Positions 35,652 through 45,497 of a DNA stretch of 64,000 bases are shown piece by piece. Every line of letters starts with the position of its first letter. Position 1 is the first letter of the stretch. A program made the position numbers and the translations under genes. Source of the stretch: Prevotellaceae bacterium (lineage in GTDB: Bacteria > Bacteroidota > Bacteroidia > Bacteroidales > Bacteroidaceae); NCBI GenBank assembly GCA_028723455.1, contig JAQYEW010000012.1, positions 1 to 64,000 of the forward strand. The letters are read 5' to 3'. The notes under the pieces are model-generated. The model saw only the letters and a list, made by a program, of their open reading frames with translations, was not told where the DNA came from and searched no databases.

Positions 35652-37301
35652 ATGCCTATGAAAAAGATATTCCTCCTCAGCGGTGTGCTGTCCCTCTGTC
35701 TAACTGTTGTCGCACAACCCAAATGGGCCAAAAAGACAGAAAAGGCGATGGCCACTCTCCACGCTATCCAGCAACAGGGAGATACAATCTCTGCACCAAC
35801 CTTCTATATCGACGAACAAGGCACGGCCTTCTGTGCCTTGCATCCCTTGCAAAACGCTCGCCAAGCATGGATTCAGGGCAATGACGGCAAAACACGTCTT
35901 GTCTCTCGTATCCAAGGCTTCGATGCCACTTACAACATAGCACGTGTCAGCACTTCAGGCAAGGGGAAGACCAGTTTCCTGCCACTCGCAACCCAGAAGT
36001 TGACAAAAGGAGAAACGGTTTATCTTGCCCCCAAAGGAATGGAGGATAAAATTGTTGAGCAGGAGAAGGCCAACGAATATGCTTATTACACCCTCTCGCG
36101 GACGGCAGATGCCGCTTTGGCCGGTTATCCCTTGATGTCCGCAGAAGGACAAGTGGCAGGTATCCTGCAAACACCTATCCAAGCTCATGGAGCGCCTTTC
36201 TTTGCCCTTGATGTGCAGTTACCCCAAAGCCTGAAAATAACAGCCATAGATGCCAACGCCAGCTGTTTGCGTAACTGCCACCTCCTGAAACAACTGCCCA
36301 CGGACGAGAGCCAAGCCCGCTCCTTCCTCTATTTAGCCCATGCGCCCGCTGAGATCCTCGCCGCCTATGCCGAGGATTTCATCAGACAGTTTCCCACTTC
36401 TCCCACAGGATATATCCAGTCAGCCAAGACTAGTATTGCCCAAAAGGATTACACAAAGGCAACACAAACCTTTAATGAGGCTCTGAAAAGCAAAGCAAGC
36501 CCAAATGACGAGATTTACTTTTCCCGTGCTGAAGCCATTTATAACTATGTATTAACCGGCGATACACTTCAAAAAGACTGGAATCTTCAGCATGCCCGGC
36601 AAGATATTGAACAGGCGATAGCAATCAATCCCCTACCCCTCTATACCCACCTGTTGGCCCGCATTCAATTCAGCCAGCAGGACTATGCCTCGGCGCGTAA
36701 CAATTTCATCCGGCTGACAGAGACAAACATGCGCGAACCCAACCTCTTTCTCTTTGCCGCACAGTGTATGGAACGAGAAGGACAAGCCGACAGTCTTATC
36801 CTATCCCTAAACGATAGTGCCGTAGCATGCTTCACACGTCCCTACACCGCCGAGGCCGCCAATGCTCTTTGGCTGCGCAGCGTACGTCTCAGACAAATGG
36901 GGAAATACCGTGATGCCGTTCGCGATATGAATGATTACGAACACCTGATGCGAGGCCGACTCAGCGACGAATTCTATTACCAGCGCTTTCAAGCCGAATT
37001 TGCGGGCCGAATGTTTGCCCAGGCCTTGGAAGACATCAACAAGGCTATTGAGCTGAAACCCGATGCGCCCCTTTTTCATGCGCAGCAAGCGGCCTTGCTA
37101 TATCGCACCAACCAAACGGACCAAGCCATTGCCTCGTGCAAGAGAACTGTTCAACTGGATGCACAATTTGCAGATGCCTATCGCATCTGGGGTATCTGCC
37201 TGCGCGACAAGGGAGAAATCGTCCAAGCACGCGAGCAACTGAAAAAGGCAGTTGAACTGGGCGATACCATGGCTCAGGGCATTTTGGATGCAATGAAATA
37301 G
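35652..37301 (+). CDS. Secreted TPR protein with degenerate trypsin-like domain
   Basis: The 549-aa protein has a signal peptide (about 4-22, VVAQ). Residues about 45-205 follow the trypsin/HtrA pattern: the catalytic His seems kept in ALHPL, but the Asp position reads ATYNIARV (Asn in place of Asp) and the GNSGGP serine loop is replaced by LAGYPLMS, with no serine at the nucleophile. The remainder (about 220-549) is TPR repeats ending CLRDKGEIVQAREQLKKAVEL. It looks like a pseudoprotease used for binding. It is 6 nt after recN. The function is unknown. Confidence 0.7.
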   Translation: MPMKKIFLLSGVLSLCLTVVAQPKWAKKTEKAMATLHAIQQQGDTISAPTFYIDEQGTAFCALHPLQNARQAWIQGNDGKTRLVSRIQGFDATYNIARVSTSGKGKTSFLPLATQKLTKGETVYLAPKGMEDKIVEQEKANEYAYYTLSRTADAALAGYPLMSAEGQVAGILQTPIQAHGAPFFALDVQLPQSLKITAIDANASCLRNCHLLKQLPTDESQARSFLYLAHAPAEILAAYAEDFIRQFPTSPTGYIQSAKTSIAQKDYTKATQTFNEALKSKASPNDEIYFSRAEAIYNYVLTGDTLQKDWNLQHARQDIEQAIAINPLPLYTHLLARIQFSQQDYASARNNFIRLTETNMREPNLFLFAAQCMEREGQADSLILSLNDSAVACFTRPYTAEAANALWLRSVRLRQMGKYRDAVRDMNDYEHLMRGRLSDEFYYQRFQAEFAGRMFAQALEDINKAIELKPDAPLFHAQQAALLYRTNQTDQAIASCKRTVQLDAQFADAYRIWGICLRDKGEIVQAREQLKKAVELGDTMAQGILDAMK

Positions 37302-37313
37302 CTGTAAATACGA

Positions 37314-38717
37314 CTATCGCAACAGGAAATCCACCAAGAAATAGGTAATCAAGGCAGCCATCCACCCTAACGCCACCTTAAAAGTAATATGGCGCATATA
37401 CCAGGACAGGTTGACATCCTCGGCCTTCATGAGAGCGTAGCCCGTAACATTACCGATGGGCAACAAACAACCACCCAAACAGCCGGAAAGCATAATCAAA
37501 TGCCAATACTGGCCATTCTGCATAAATAGCTGCTGATAGGCCGACGCATTAGCACTATAGGGCAGAATATCGTAGATGTTAACCGCAGAGAAAACCAGAC
37601 AGATATTGTCCATCACTGCGGAAACAAGACCCACGAATATCGAGAACACATATACGTCGTGGATATGCCGGTCAATCCATTGCCCTACGACCTGCATCGC
37701 ACCGATTTCGCGCAACACACTGACGGCCAAGGTTACGCCAATGAAATACATAATCACTTGGAAAACCTCGCTACGCAGGCGACGATTCGTTCCCGGCAGC
37801 ATCATGGGTGCCTCGGACTGAATCTTGCGGTGGTTGAAAATTCCATTCAAAAGCCACAGCACAGCCAAGACACACAAGGCACCCAAGAAAGGAGGCAAGA
37901 GCGTAATACGATGAAACGAGGGTACAAACCACAAACCGCCCACACCAATGACAAACAGGGTGATGCGCTGCCACAGGGGCATATCGCTTTCCTCTGCCCG
38001 GTAAACGCCATAGCGCGTGCGTACCAGATCCAAATGAGCAGGCAGAGAATTACGGATAAGCAGCACGGGAACAACCGTGCCCACCAAGGCCGGCAACGCC
38101 ATCGCCGCAGAGAAATTGGTAGGTGTTACGGCATTACGCGTCCATAGTATCAGACTAGTAACATCACCTATAACCGTAAGGCATCCGCCCATGCAGGAGG
38201 CAATAACCACAGCAACACCCACATAGCGTCGCTGCATATCGTTCTGCAACAAATTACGCATCACGCCCAACATCAGCACAACGACCGCCAAGTTATAAAA
38301 ATTAGCGGAAAGCAAGAAGGTTATGGCAACGAAGCCCCAGAGAATCCGGTTCGTGCTGCGCGCTCTGACAATATCCGTAATGAAATTAAAGCAACCGTTG
38401 TTGTTCAGCACATCCACAATACTCATCGTTGTCAGAAGATAGAGTACGATACTGCTGATATACTCCGCATAAACAACAAAAATATTGTCAGCAATGAATT
38501 TCTTTGCCAGAGCGGCGGAATAGGCACGACCCGCAAGGAAATCCGTAAATTCCCCCGCATGCATGCGGTAGACAAAATCTCCTCCCATGCAAAGATAGAG
38601 AATCCATACCACAACACCAACCAGAATGGCAACTGTTGTTTTGTTTATCTTCGTGAAATGCTCGCTGGCGATAAGGCCATACGATAGCAGGATAAGGACA
38701 ACGATGGCTACGGTCAT
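37314..38717 (-). CDS. nhaD: NhaD-type Na+/H+ antiporter
   Basis: This 467-aa polytopic protein starts MTVAIVVLILLSYGLIASEHFTKINK and has about 12 hydrophobic helices of the ion-transporter/NhaD superfamily. Family-like segments include SIVDVLNNNGCFNFITD, CMGGCLTVIGDVTSLILW and SAVMDNICLVFSAVNIYDI. It would exchange sodium for protons across the inner membrane. It is single and convergent with the TPR gene, divergent from the trp operon. Confidence 0.85.
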   Translation of the reverse strand: MTVAIVVLILLSYGLIASEHFTKINKTTVAILVGVVVWILYLCMGGDFVYRMHAGEFTDFLAGRAYSAALAKKFIADNIFVVYAEYISSIVLYLLTTMSIVDVLNNNGCFNFITDIVRARSTNRILWGFVAITFLLSANFYNLAVVVLMLGVMRNLLQNDMQRRYVGVAVVIASCMGGCLTVIGDVTSLILWTRNAVTPTNFSAAMALPALVGTVVPVLLIRNSLPAHLDLVRTRYGVYRAEESDMPLWQRITLFVIGVGGLWFVPSFHRITLLPPFLGALCVLAVLWLLNGIFNHRKIQSEAPMMLPGTNRRLRSEVFQVIMYFIGVTLAVSVLREIGAMQVVGQWIDRHIHDVYVFSIFVGLVSAVMDNICLVFSAVNIYDILPYSANASAYQQLFMQNGQYWHLIMLSGCLGGCLLPIGNVTGYALMKAEDVNLSWYMRHITFKVALGWMAALITYFLVDFLLR

Positions 38718-38803
38718 AATGCTACTTCGGTTTTTCTCCCTTTAATTATAGTCTACAAAATAAACGATAATTTATTTGTTGAGCAAAAAAAGTGGCAAAA
38801 AAG

Positions 38804-38834
38804 TTTGCATGTACTGGAAATATCCTTAATTTTG
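38804..38834 (+). promoter_or_regulatory. Promoter of the trp operon
   Basis: TTTG (38804-38807) and TAATTTTG (38827-38834) are separated by 19 nt, a consensus Bacteroidetes promoter. The start would be near 38840, about 10 nt before the leader-peptide ATG. Confidence 0.85.
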
Positions 38835-38850
38835 CAAAAAATAAAAGAAG

Positions 38851-38934
38851 ATGATTATTTCAATGAACCGTGCATATTGGTGGCAGCGCTCAGAATACTA
38901 CATATTCGTGAGTGGATGCGTCATTGCCAAATAG
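38851..38934 (+). CDS. trpL: trp operon leader peptide
   Basis: A 27-codon open frame (ATG at 38851, TAG at 38932-38934) follows AAGAAG, a purine-rich ribosome site. It encodes adjacent tryptophans at codons 10-11 next to Tyr9, and further Tyr16, Tyr17 and Phe19. Two Trp in 27 residues, directly behind a consensus promoter and before a terminator and trpB, is the signature of an attenuation leader. Ribosome stalling at the Trp codons when tryptophanyl-tRNA is scarce would expose downstream RNA. Confidence 0.85.
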   Translation: MIISMNRAYWWQRSEYYIFVSGCVIAK

Positions 38935-38962
38935 CAAGGTTCTTTTGAAAATAGAACTGTCC

Positions 38963-38997
38963 AAACGGTCCTTCGTAACTCACGAAGGACCGTTTTT
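38963..38997 (+). terminator. trp attenuator (intrinsic terminator)
   Basis: A perfect 14-bp stem joins AAACGGTCCTTCGT (38963-38976) and ACGAAGGACCGTTT (38982-38995) through a 5-nt loop, followed by further T residues to 38997. It lies between the leader peptide and trpB. TTCGTGAGT inside the leader (38905-38913) is exactly complementary to ACTCACGAA (38978-38986), loop plus right arm, so an alternative fold that opens the terminator is possible. Confidence 0.85.
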
Positions 38998-39031
38998 GCG
39001 TATCCAAGAATCAACCTAACAAAGATAACAG

Positions 39032-40231
39032 ATGACTTACCACATTGACGAAAATGGCTACTACGGCGAATTCGGAGGTTCCTATATCCCCGAAATCCTG
39101 TACAAAACAGTAGAAGATCTGAAAAGCCAATACCGCAAGATTATCGAAAGCGAACATTTCCAACAAGAGTACCACAGTATGTTGCGCGACTATGTGGGTC
39201 GCCCAAGCCCTCTCTATCATGCTCGTCGATTGAGTGAAAAATATGGCTGCAAACTCTATCTAAAACGTGAGGACCTGAACCATACCGGAGCACACAAGAT
39301 CAATAATGCGATCGGGCAGATACTCTTGGCCAAGCGCATGGGCAAGACACGTATCATCGCAGAAACGGGTGCCGGACAGCACGGCGTAGCAACGGCTACG
39401 GTTTGCGCCTTGATGAACATGCCCTGCCGCGTTTATATGGGTGCGCTGGACGTGGAGCGACAGCATGTCAACGTAGAACGCATGCGTATGTTGGGCGCTG
39501 AGGTATATCCTGTTCAAAGCGGAAACAAGACATTGAAGGATGCCACCAACGAAGCCATACGCGACTGGTGTTGCCATCCGTCGGACACCTTCTATATAAT
39601 CGGCAGTACGGTTGGCCCTCATCCCTACCCCGACATCGTTGCCCGTCTCCAAAGTGTTATTTCCGCAGAGATCAAAGAACAGCTTATGGATAAAGAAGGA
39701 CGCAATTATCCCGACTATCTGATTGCCTGTGTCGGTGGAGGTTCTAACGCTGCGGGCACTATCTATCATTATCTGGATGACGAACGCGTACGCTTGGTGT
39801 TGGGCGAAGCCGGCGGTCTCGGAACAGATAGCAGTCAAACGGCTGCATCCATGCAAGTGGGAAGCACAGGCATCCTACACGGCAGCAAAATACGCGTCAT
39901 GCAGACAGAGGACGGGCAGATTGTCGAGCCTTATTCCATATCCGCCGGTCTGGACTACCCCGGCACCGGCCCGATACATTGCAACCTACATGCCAAGGGA
40001 CGTGCCACGGTGCTTAGCATCAATGACAGCGAAGCCCTGCAAGCAGCCTTCGAACTTACACGATTGGAAGGCATCATACCCGCCTTGGAAAGCAGCCACG
40101 CCCTGGCCATCCTGCCCAAAATGAAGTTCAAGGCAGATGACGTGGTTGTGCTTACCGTAAGCGGACGCGGAGACAAAGACCTGGACACCTACCTAAACCA
40201 CAAGAACGATATCAACTATGCAAGTATTTGA
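39032..40231 (+). CDS. trpB: Tryptophan synthase beta chain
   Basis: This 399-aa PLP enzyme condenses indole and serine into tryptophan. The PLP lysine lies in the signature [15 protein letters not shown], and the phosphate-binding loop is [10 protein letters not shown]. The end [16 protein letters not shown] is the usual TrpB terminus. It is the first structural gene, as in Bacteroides-type trp operons, and overlaps trpE by 14 nt. Confidence 0.97.
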   Translation: MTYHIDENGYYGEFGGSYIPEILYKTVEDLKSQYRKIIESEHFQQEYHSMLRDYVGRPSPLYHARRLSEKYGCKLYLKREDLNHTGAHKINNAIGQILLAKRMGKTRIIAETGAGQHGVATATVCALMNMPCRVYMGALDVERQHVNVERMRMLGAEVYPVQSGNKTLKDATNEAIRDWCCHPSDTFYIIGSTVGPHPYPDIVARLQSVISAEIKEQLMDKEGRNYPDYLIACVGGGSNAAGTIYHYLDDERVRLVLGEAGGLGTDSSQTAASMQVGSTGILHGSKIRVMQTEDGQIVEPYSISAGLDYPGTGPIHCNLHAKGRATVLSINDSEALQAAFELTRLEGIIPALESSHALAILPKMKFKADDVVVLTVSGRGDKDLDTYLNHKNDINYASI

Positions 40232-41618
40232 ATTTACCGCCAAAGGCAAGACCATCCTTGCCGATTTGCTAACGCCCGTAAGCATCTACCTGAAGGTACG
40301 TGATGCCTATCCCCAAAGTGTTCTGATGGAGAGTTCAGACTACCATGGTGGCGAGAACGCCAAAAGCTACATCGCCCTGCATCCCATCGCAAGCGTAAGT
40401 ATCAGTCATGGAATCGGGCAGATGCTGCTGCCGGATGGCACTGTTGAGGCACATCCCATCACAAAGCAATATGCCGCCGCCGACCTTATAAATGATTTCC
40501 TTGAACACTTTCATGTGGAAGGCGAGCACAAGGACTGCTGCGGACTTTACGGCTACACGTCTTTCAATGCCGTCCGATACTTCGAAGACATTCCCGTCAA
40601 AGACGAAACGCTGGCCCGAAACGACGCACCCGACCTATATTACATACTTTACAAGGACATCATCGTCTTTGACCACTATCGCAACCAGCTGACTCTTGTC
40701 GAGATGCTGCAAGAAGGCGAAAAAGATGACTTGGATATCCTTGAACGCGACATCAATCAAAAGAACGCACACACCTATGACTTTCATGCTGTCGGTCCAT
40801 GCACCAGCACGCTGACAGACGACGAACACCGGGAGAACATCCGTCGTGGTATCCGCCATTGTCTGCGCGGCGATGTCTTCCAGATAGTGCTTTCGCGCCG
40901 ATTCATCCAACGCTATACAGGCGACGATTTCAAGTTGTACCGCGCCCTACGTACCATCAACCCCAGTCCCTACCTGTTTTACTTTGACTTCGGTGGTTTC
41001 CGTATTTTTGGCAGCAGTCCCGAAACCCATTGCCGCATACAGGACGGACACGCATACATCGACCCCATCGCAGGCACCACAAAACGCACGGGCAACGCCG
41101 AACAAGACCGCCAACAAGCAAACTATCTGCGTCAAGACCCCAAAGAGAATGCTGAACACGTGATGCTGGTGGATCTGGCACGGAACGACCTTAGCGGCAA
41201 CTGCCACAACGTCAGCGTGGATTTCTTCAAGGAGATACAGTTTTACAGTCATGTAATCCATCTCGTGAGCCGTGTAAGCGGCCAACTAAACGAAGACACC
41301 AATCCTATCAAAACGTTTATAGACACCTTCCCCGCAGGCACCCTGAGCGGAGCGCCCAAGGTGCGTGCCATGCAGATCATCAGCCAACTTGAACCACACA
41401 ACCGTGGCGCCTATGGAGGCTGCGTTGGCTTTATCGGCATGAATGGCAACCTGAACCAGGCCATCACCATCCGCACCTTCGTAAGCCGTAATGGCGAGCT
41501 TTGGCTTCAGGCAGGCGGAGGCATCGTGGCAAAAAGCGATGTTGAATATGAATTACAAGAGGTAAACAACAAATTAGGCGCCCTGCGCAAAGCCATTGAA
41601 AGAGCTGAGAAGATGTGA
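40218..41618 (+). CDS. trpE: Anthranilate synthase component I
   Basis: This 466-aa enzyme converts chorismate to anthranilate using ammonia from TrpG. An LMESSD block near residue 36 is the usual tryptophan feedback-inhibition site. Chorismate-binding motifs are present: [42 protein letters not shown] and [11 protein letters not shown]. It starts within the trpB 3' end. Confidence 0.97.
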   Translation: MQVFEFTAKGKTILADLLTPVSIYLKVRDAYPQSVLMESSDYHGGENAKSYIALHPIASVSISHGIGQMLLPDGTVEAHPITKQYAAADLINDFLEHFHVEGEHKDCCGLYGYTSFNAVRYFEDIPVKDETLARNDAPDLYYILYKDIIVFDHYRNQLTLVEMLQEGEKDDLDILERDINQKNAHTYDFHAVGPCTSTLTDDEHRENIRRGIRHCLRGDVFQIVLSRRFIQRYTGDDFKLYRALRTINPSPYLFYFDFGGFRIFGSSPETHCRIQDGHAYIDPIAGTTKRTGNAEQDRQQANYLRQDPKENAEHVMLVDLARNDLSGNCHNVSVDFFKEIQFYSHVIHLVSRVSGQLNEDTNPIKTFIDTFPAGTLSGAPKVRAMQIISQLEPHNRGAYGGCVGFIGMNGNLNQAITIRTFVSRNGELWLQAGGGIVAKSDVEYELQEVNNKLGALRKAIERAEKM

Positions 41619-41662
41619 GGCAAACGCTTCGCTTCAGCAGATTAGAACAAAAGACATCAAGT

Positions 41663-42229
41663 ATGAAAAAGATCATCATCATTGACAACTACGACTCCTT
41701 CACATACAATCTTCTGCACGCCCTACGCGAACAGGGTGCCGAAGTAAGCGTTGTACGTAACGACCAGTTTGCAATACAGGCGCTGGAACCCTACGATAAG
41801 ATTGTCCTAAGTCCGGGACCGGGCATTCCCAGCGAGGCTGGTCTGCTGCCGGAGGTAATCAGCAACTATGCAGGCCGCAAGCCCATCCTTGGTGTTTGTC
41901 TGGGACATCAAGCCATCGGCGAACACTTTGGCGGTCGGCTGACAAACCTTAGCGAAGTCTACCACGGCATCGCTTCGGAGGTGTCCATCACTGTTGACGA
42001 CTATATCTTCCAAGGTCTGCCTCCAAAGATAGAAGTCGGACGCTACCATTCCTGGGTTGTTGATACGAAAGACTTCCCCCCTTGTTTGGAAATAACCAGC
42101 CTGAGCGCCGAAGGACAGATCATGGCACTGCGCCACCGTGAGTTGGATATTAGAGGTGTGCAATTCCATCCGGAAAGCGTTCTGACACCTCTTGGCAAAC
42201 AAATCCTCAAAAACTGGATTGAAGCATGA
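41663..42229 (+). CDS. trpG: Anthranilate synthase component II (glutamine amidotransferase)
   Basis: The 188-aa subunit supplies ammonia to TrpE. It begins MKKIIIIDNYDSFTYNLLHAL, has the nucleophile cysteine in GVCLGHQAIGEHFGG and the catalytic His-Glu in VQFHPESVLTPLG. The frame is open upstream to 41615, but the ATG at 41663 matches family starts. It overlaps trpD as ATGA. It is not fused to TrpD. Confidence 0.96.
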   Translation: MKKIIIIDNYDSFTYNLLHALREQGAEVSVVRNDQFAIQALEPYDKIVLSPGPGIPSEAGLLPEVISNYAGRKPILGVCLGHQAIGEHFGGRLTNLSEVYHGIASEVSITVDDYIFQGLPPKIEVGRYHSWVVDTKDFPPCLEITSLSAEGQIMALRHRELDIRGVQFHPESVLTPLGKQILKNWIEA

Positions 42230-43221
42230 AACAATATCTATTGAACATCATGTCCGGCGGCACACTGACACGCCAAGAGGCGCATGACATCCTCATAGGA
42301 ATAACAGAACAACGTTATGCCGAACCACAGATAGCCGCCCTCTTGATGGGCATCCAGCAACGTGGCATCAGGGTGGACGAATTTTTAGGCTTCCGCGACG
42401 CTCTCTTAGAGACAGGCACACACATAGACTTCGATGATGAGAACACCATCGATATCGTGGGAACCGGCGGCGACGGGAAGAACACCTTTAATATTTCCAC
42501 CTGCGCAGCCTTCGTGATCGCCGGTGCAGGCTACAAGGTAACGAAGCACGGCAATGGGGGTAGCACCAGCGTGAGCGGAGCCAGCAATCTACTGCAACAC
42601 CATGGTGTACGCTTTTCCTCAGACCCCGATCTGCAACGCCGTTCGCTGGACCAGACCGGTATCGCCTATTTCCACGCTCCCTTATTCGCCCACGGCATGA
42701 AACATGTTGGCGGCACGCGCAAGGCCATAAGCATACCGACCTTCTTCAACCTCTTGGGTCCCATGATAAATCCTTGTCAGCCCAAAAACACGCTCCACGG
42801 CACTGCCACATTGGACCAGCTCCGTCTGTACACAAGCGTCCATCATGCACTCGGCGACAACTTCGGTGTCGTAACCAGCTATGACGGTTACGACGAAGTT
42901 AGCCTGACAGGCAGTTTCCGCTTTTACACACGACAATTCGAAGATGTCTTTTCGCCTTCTCAACTGGGCATGCAAGAAGTTCTGCCAAGCGAACTCTTTG
43001 GTGGCAACACCATCCAAGAAGCCTCACGAATCTTTGACAGCGTGTTGGAAGGACGCAGCAGCGAAGCGCAACGCAACGTCGTCCTGGCCAATGCGGCCTG
43101 CGCCATCAGTATCATCAGCCACAACGATGATCTGCCAGCCTGCGTAGCCGAGGCCCGTGAATCTTTGGAGGCAGGACGTGCCTTGAATGTTTTTAAGAAA
43201 TTCATTGAAATCAACAGCTAA
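42226..43221 (+). CDS. trpD: Anthranilate phosphoribosyltransferase
   Basis: The 331-aa enzyme transfers phosphoribose from PRPP to anthranilate. The PRPP-binding loop VGTGGDGKNTFNIST, KHGNGGSTSVSGASNLL and the FHAPLFAHGMKHVGGTRK anthranilate region are conserved. The start overlaps the trpG stop by 4 nt. Confidence 0.96.
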   Translation: MKQYLLNIMSGGTLTRQEAHDILIGITEQRYAEPQIAALLMGIQQRGIRVDEFLGFRDALLETGTHIDFDDENTIDIVGTGGDGKNTFNISTCAAFVIAGAGYKVTKHGNGGSTSVSGASNLLQHHGVRFSSDPDLQRRSLDQTGIAYFHAPLFAHGMKHVGGTRKAISIPTFFNLLGPMINPCQPKNTLHGTATLDQLRLYTSVHHALGDNFGVVTSYDGYDEVSLTGSFRFYTRQFEDVFSPSQLGMQEVLPSELFGGNTIQEASRIFDSVLEGRSSEAQRNVVLANAACAISIISHNDDLPACVAEARESLEAGRALNVFKKFIEINS

Positions 43222-43222
43222 C

Positions 43223-44014
43223 ATGAAAGATGTATTAGAAGAGATACTGGCTCACAAACGATTGGAGTTGGCCACTCTCAAAAATAATCTCTCTCCCCGA
43301 TTCCTTTACGGCGAAGTGGAGAAACTGATGCTGCAGGATACGCCCGTTTACAGCATGTCCCAGGCTCTTCGAGAGAGTTCCAGCGGAATCATTGCCGAAT
43401 TTAAACGCAAAAGCCCCAGCAAGGGCTGGATTCGCAAGGACGCACTCCCTCAAAAGATTGTGCTCTCCTACGCCCAAAACGGAGCCAGTGCGCTAAGCAT
43501 CCTGACGGACGAACACTATTTCGGAGGCTCCGCTCAATTTATCCGCGACGTGCGTCCTCTGGTTCAAACGCCTATCCTTCGCAAAGAATTTATCGTGGAT
43601 GAATACCAACTTTTCGAGGCCAAGCACATGGGAGCCGATGCTGTTCTTCTGATTGCCGCCGCGCTTCCCTTAGCCGCATGCCGCACATTGATCGATCTGG
43701 CTCACGAACTGCGGCTGGAGGTTTTGTTGGAACTGCACGCCGAGCATGAACTGGACTATGCCGGTTTGGAGGCCGACATGCTGGGGGTTAACAATCGTAA
43801 CTTAGGCACCTTTGTAACGGACATTCAAAACTCCTTCCGAATGATAACGCGTCTGCCGCAGGAGCGTGTCCTCGTGAGCGAAAGCGGCATCTCCGGTCCC
43901 GAGACCGTGCACCACCTGCGACAAGCTGGCTACCGCGGCTTCCTTATGGGCGAGAACTTCATGAAAGAGCCTGACCCTGGCATGGCTCTAAAGCAATTCA
44001 TCGCCGCCCTATGA
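43223..44014 (+). CDS. trpC: Indole-3-glycerol phosphate synthase
   Basis: The 263-aa TIM-barrel enzyme decarboxylates and cyclises CdRP to indole-3-glycerol phosphate. Signatures are AEFKRKSPSKGWI, LRKEFIVDEYQL, LGVNNRNLGTF and LVSESGISGPE. The ATG at 43223 is preferred to the earlier 43187 because the latter lies within trpD and homologues start at MKDVL. TrpC and TrpF are separate, unlike in E. coli. Confidence 0.96.
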   Translation: MKDVLEEILAHKRLELATLKNNLSPRFLYGEVEKLMLQDTPVYSMSQALRESSSGIIAEFKRKSPSKGWIRKDALPQKIVLSYAQNGASALSILTDEHYFGGSAQFIRDVRPLVQTPILRKEFIVDEYQLFEAKHMGADAVLLIAAALPLAACRTLIDLAHELRLEVLLELHAEHELDYAGLEADMLGVNNRNLGTFVTDIQNSFRMITRLPQERVLVSESGISGPETVHHLRQAGYRGFLMGENFMKEPDPGMALKQFIAAL

Positions 44015-44631
44015 TCATAAAGGTATGTGGCATGCGCGATGCCGAGAACATACGCGCCGTAGAACAAGTAGGAATCGATTGGATGGGCTTTGTTTGCTCT
44101 GCCAAAAGTCCGCGCTTTGTCTCCACGTGCCCTGCGTATCTTCCTGACAGCGTCCAGCGTGTTGGGGTCTTCGTCAATGCTACGGAGCAAGAAATCACAG
44201 AAAAGGTGAGCCGGCTGAAATTAGACATACTTCAATTGCACGGGGAAGAAACTCCCGCTTTCTGTGATTATATCCACCAACGTACCGGCCTGCCTATTCT
44301 CAAGGCCATTTCCATACGCGATGAAGAAGATTTCCAACTGGCCCTGCCGTATCAGTACTTGACGTGCCTTCACGCCTTCGTCTTTGACACGAAATGCGGA
44401 ACGGGCGGCGGCAGTGGCAGGAAATTCGACTGGCGCATCCTTGAAGCCTACCAAGGGACCAAACCCTTCCTCCTTGCCGGCGGCATTGCACCGCAGGACG
44501 CGGCAGACATCCTTGCCCTAAGGCATCCACTCCTCTTGGGTGTCGACCTCAACAGCCGCTTTGAGACCGCGCCCGCAATGAAAGACGTCAAGGCTCTGGA
44601 ATCATTCATCAAACAATTATCCCATAAATAA
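44011..44631 (+). CDS. trpF: Phosphoribosylanthranilate isomerase
   Basis: The 206-aa TIM-barrel enzyme performs the Amadori rearrangement. KVCGMRDAENIRA with the catalytic Cys, GVFVNATEQEI, LQLHGEETPAFC and FLLAGGIAPQDA are diagnostic. It overlaps trpC as ATGA and lies 9 nt before trpA. Confidence 0.95.
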   Translation: MIIKVCGMRDAENIRAVEQVGIDWMGFVCSAKSPRFVSTCPAYLPDSVQRVGVFVNATEQEITEKVSRLKLDILQLHGEETPAFCDYIHQRTGLPILKAISIRDEEDFQLALPYQYLTCLHAFVFDTKCGTGGGSGRKFDWRILEAYQGTKPFLLAGGIAPQDAADILALRHPLLLGVDLNSRFETAPAMKDVKALESFIKQLSHK

Positions 44632-44640
44632 TAAGATCTC

Positions 44641-45414
44641 ATGAACAGAATCAACCAACTCTTTGCTACCACGGACCATAAAATTCAATCCATTTATTTC
44701 TGCGCAGGTCATCCCACGCTGGATGGCACCGCAAACACTATTCAGGCCCTGGAGCAAGCCGGCATAGACATGATAGAAATCGGCATTCCCTTTAGCGATC
44801 CCATGGCCGACGGCCCTGTCATTCAGGATGCTGCCACAAAAGCCCTACGCAATGGCATGACGCTTCACAAACTTTTTGAACAGCTGCATGACATCCGTCT
44901 AACGGTCAGCATCCCACTCCTGCTGATGGGCTACCTCAATCCTATCTACCACTATGGCTTTGAGGCCTTCTTCAAAAAATGCAGGGATTTGGGCATCGAC
45001 GGCGTTATCATTCCCGACCTTCCCTTCCAGGACTATCTGGATAGCGTAAAGCCCTTGGCTGATGCCTACGACGTGCGTGTCATCATGCTTATCACTCCCG
45101 AAACCAGCGACGAACGCATCCGTCTGATCGACATCCACACCGACGGTTTCATCTATATGGTAAGCAGTGCCTCCGTAACCGGAGCCCAACGCGAATTCAA
45201 CGAAACGAAGCAAGCCTATTTCAACCACATAAGGAACATGAACCTGCGGCACCCCCGCATGATAGGTTTCGGCATCAGCAACAAACAAACCTTGGAAAGT
45301 GCCCGGGCTAACGCTTCCGGCACCATCATCGGCAGCAAATTCGTTCAACTCTTGGAACAGCACACGGAACCCACTTTGGCCATTGCCGCCCTCTTCGAGG
45401 CTTTGAAATCATAA
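44641..45414 (+). CDS. trpA: Tryptophan synthase alpha chain
   Basis: The 257-aa TIM barrel releases indole from indole-3-glycerol phosphate for TrpB. The signature EIGIPFSDPMADGPVIQDA carries the catalytic Glu, and IIPDLPFQDY carries the Asp. It is the last gene of trpB-E-G-D-C-F-A. No strong terminator is seen in the 83-bp gap before ssb. Confidence 0.96.
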   Translation: MNRINQLFATTDHKIQSIYFCAGHPTLDGTANTIQALEQAGIDMIEIGIPFSDPMADGPVIQDAATKALRNGMTLHKLFEQLHDIRLTVSIPLLLMGYLNPIYHYGFEAFFKKCRDLGIDGVIIPDLPFQDYLDSVKPLADAYDVRVIMLITPETSDERIRLIDIHTDGFIYMVSSASVTGAQREFNETKQAYFNHIRNMNLRHPRMIGFGISNKQTLESARANASGTIIGSKFVQLLEQHTEPTLAIAALFEALKS

Positions 45415-45453
45415 AAATGCGTCTCGCAGCATTCAAAACTCGTTTCTTTTTCC

Positions 45454-45461
45454 TATCTTTG
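45454..45461 (+). promoter_or_regulatory. -7 element of ssb-gldE
   Basis: TATCTTTG lies 36 nt before the ssb ATG. The 29 nt around it (45434-45462) match 53140-53168, upstream of the YycJ-like gene, at 28 positions. Confidence 0.7.
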
Positions 45462-45497
45462 TGTCTAAAGTTCAACCACTAAACCAAGAAAGCCAAT

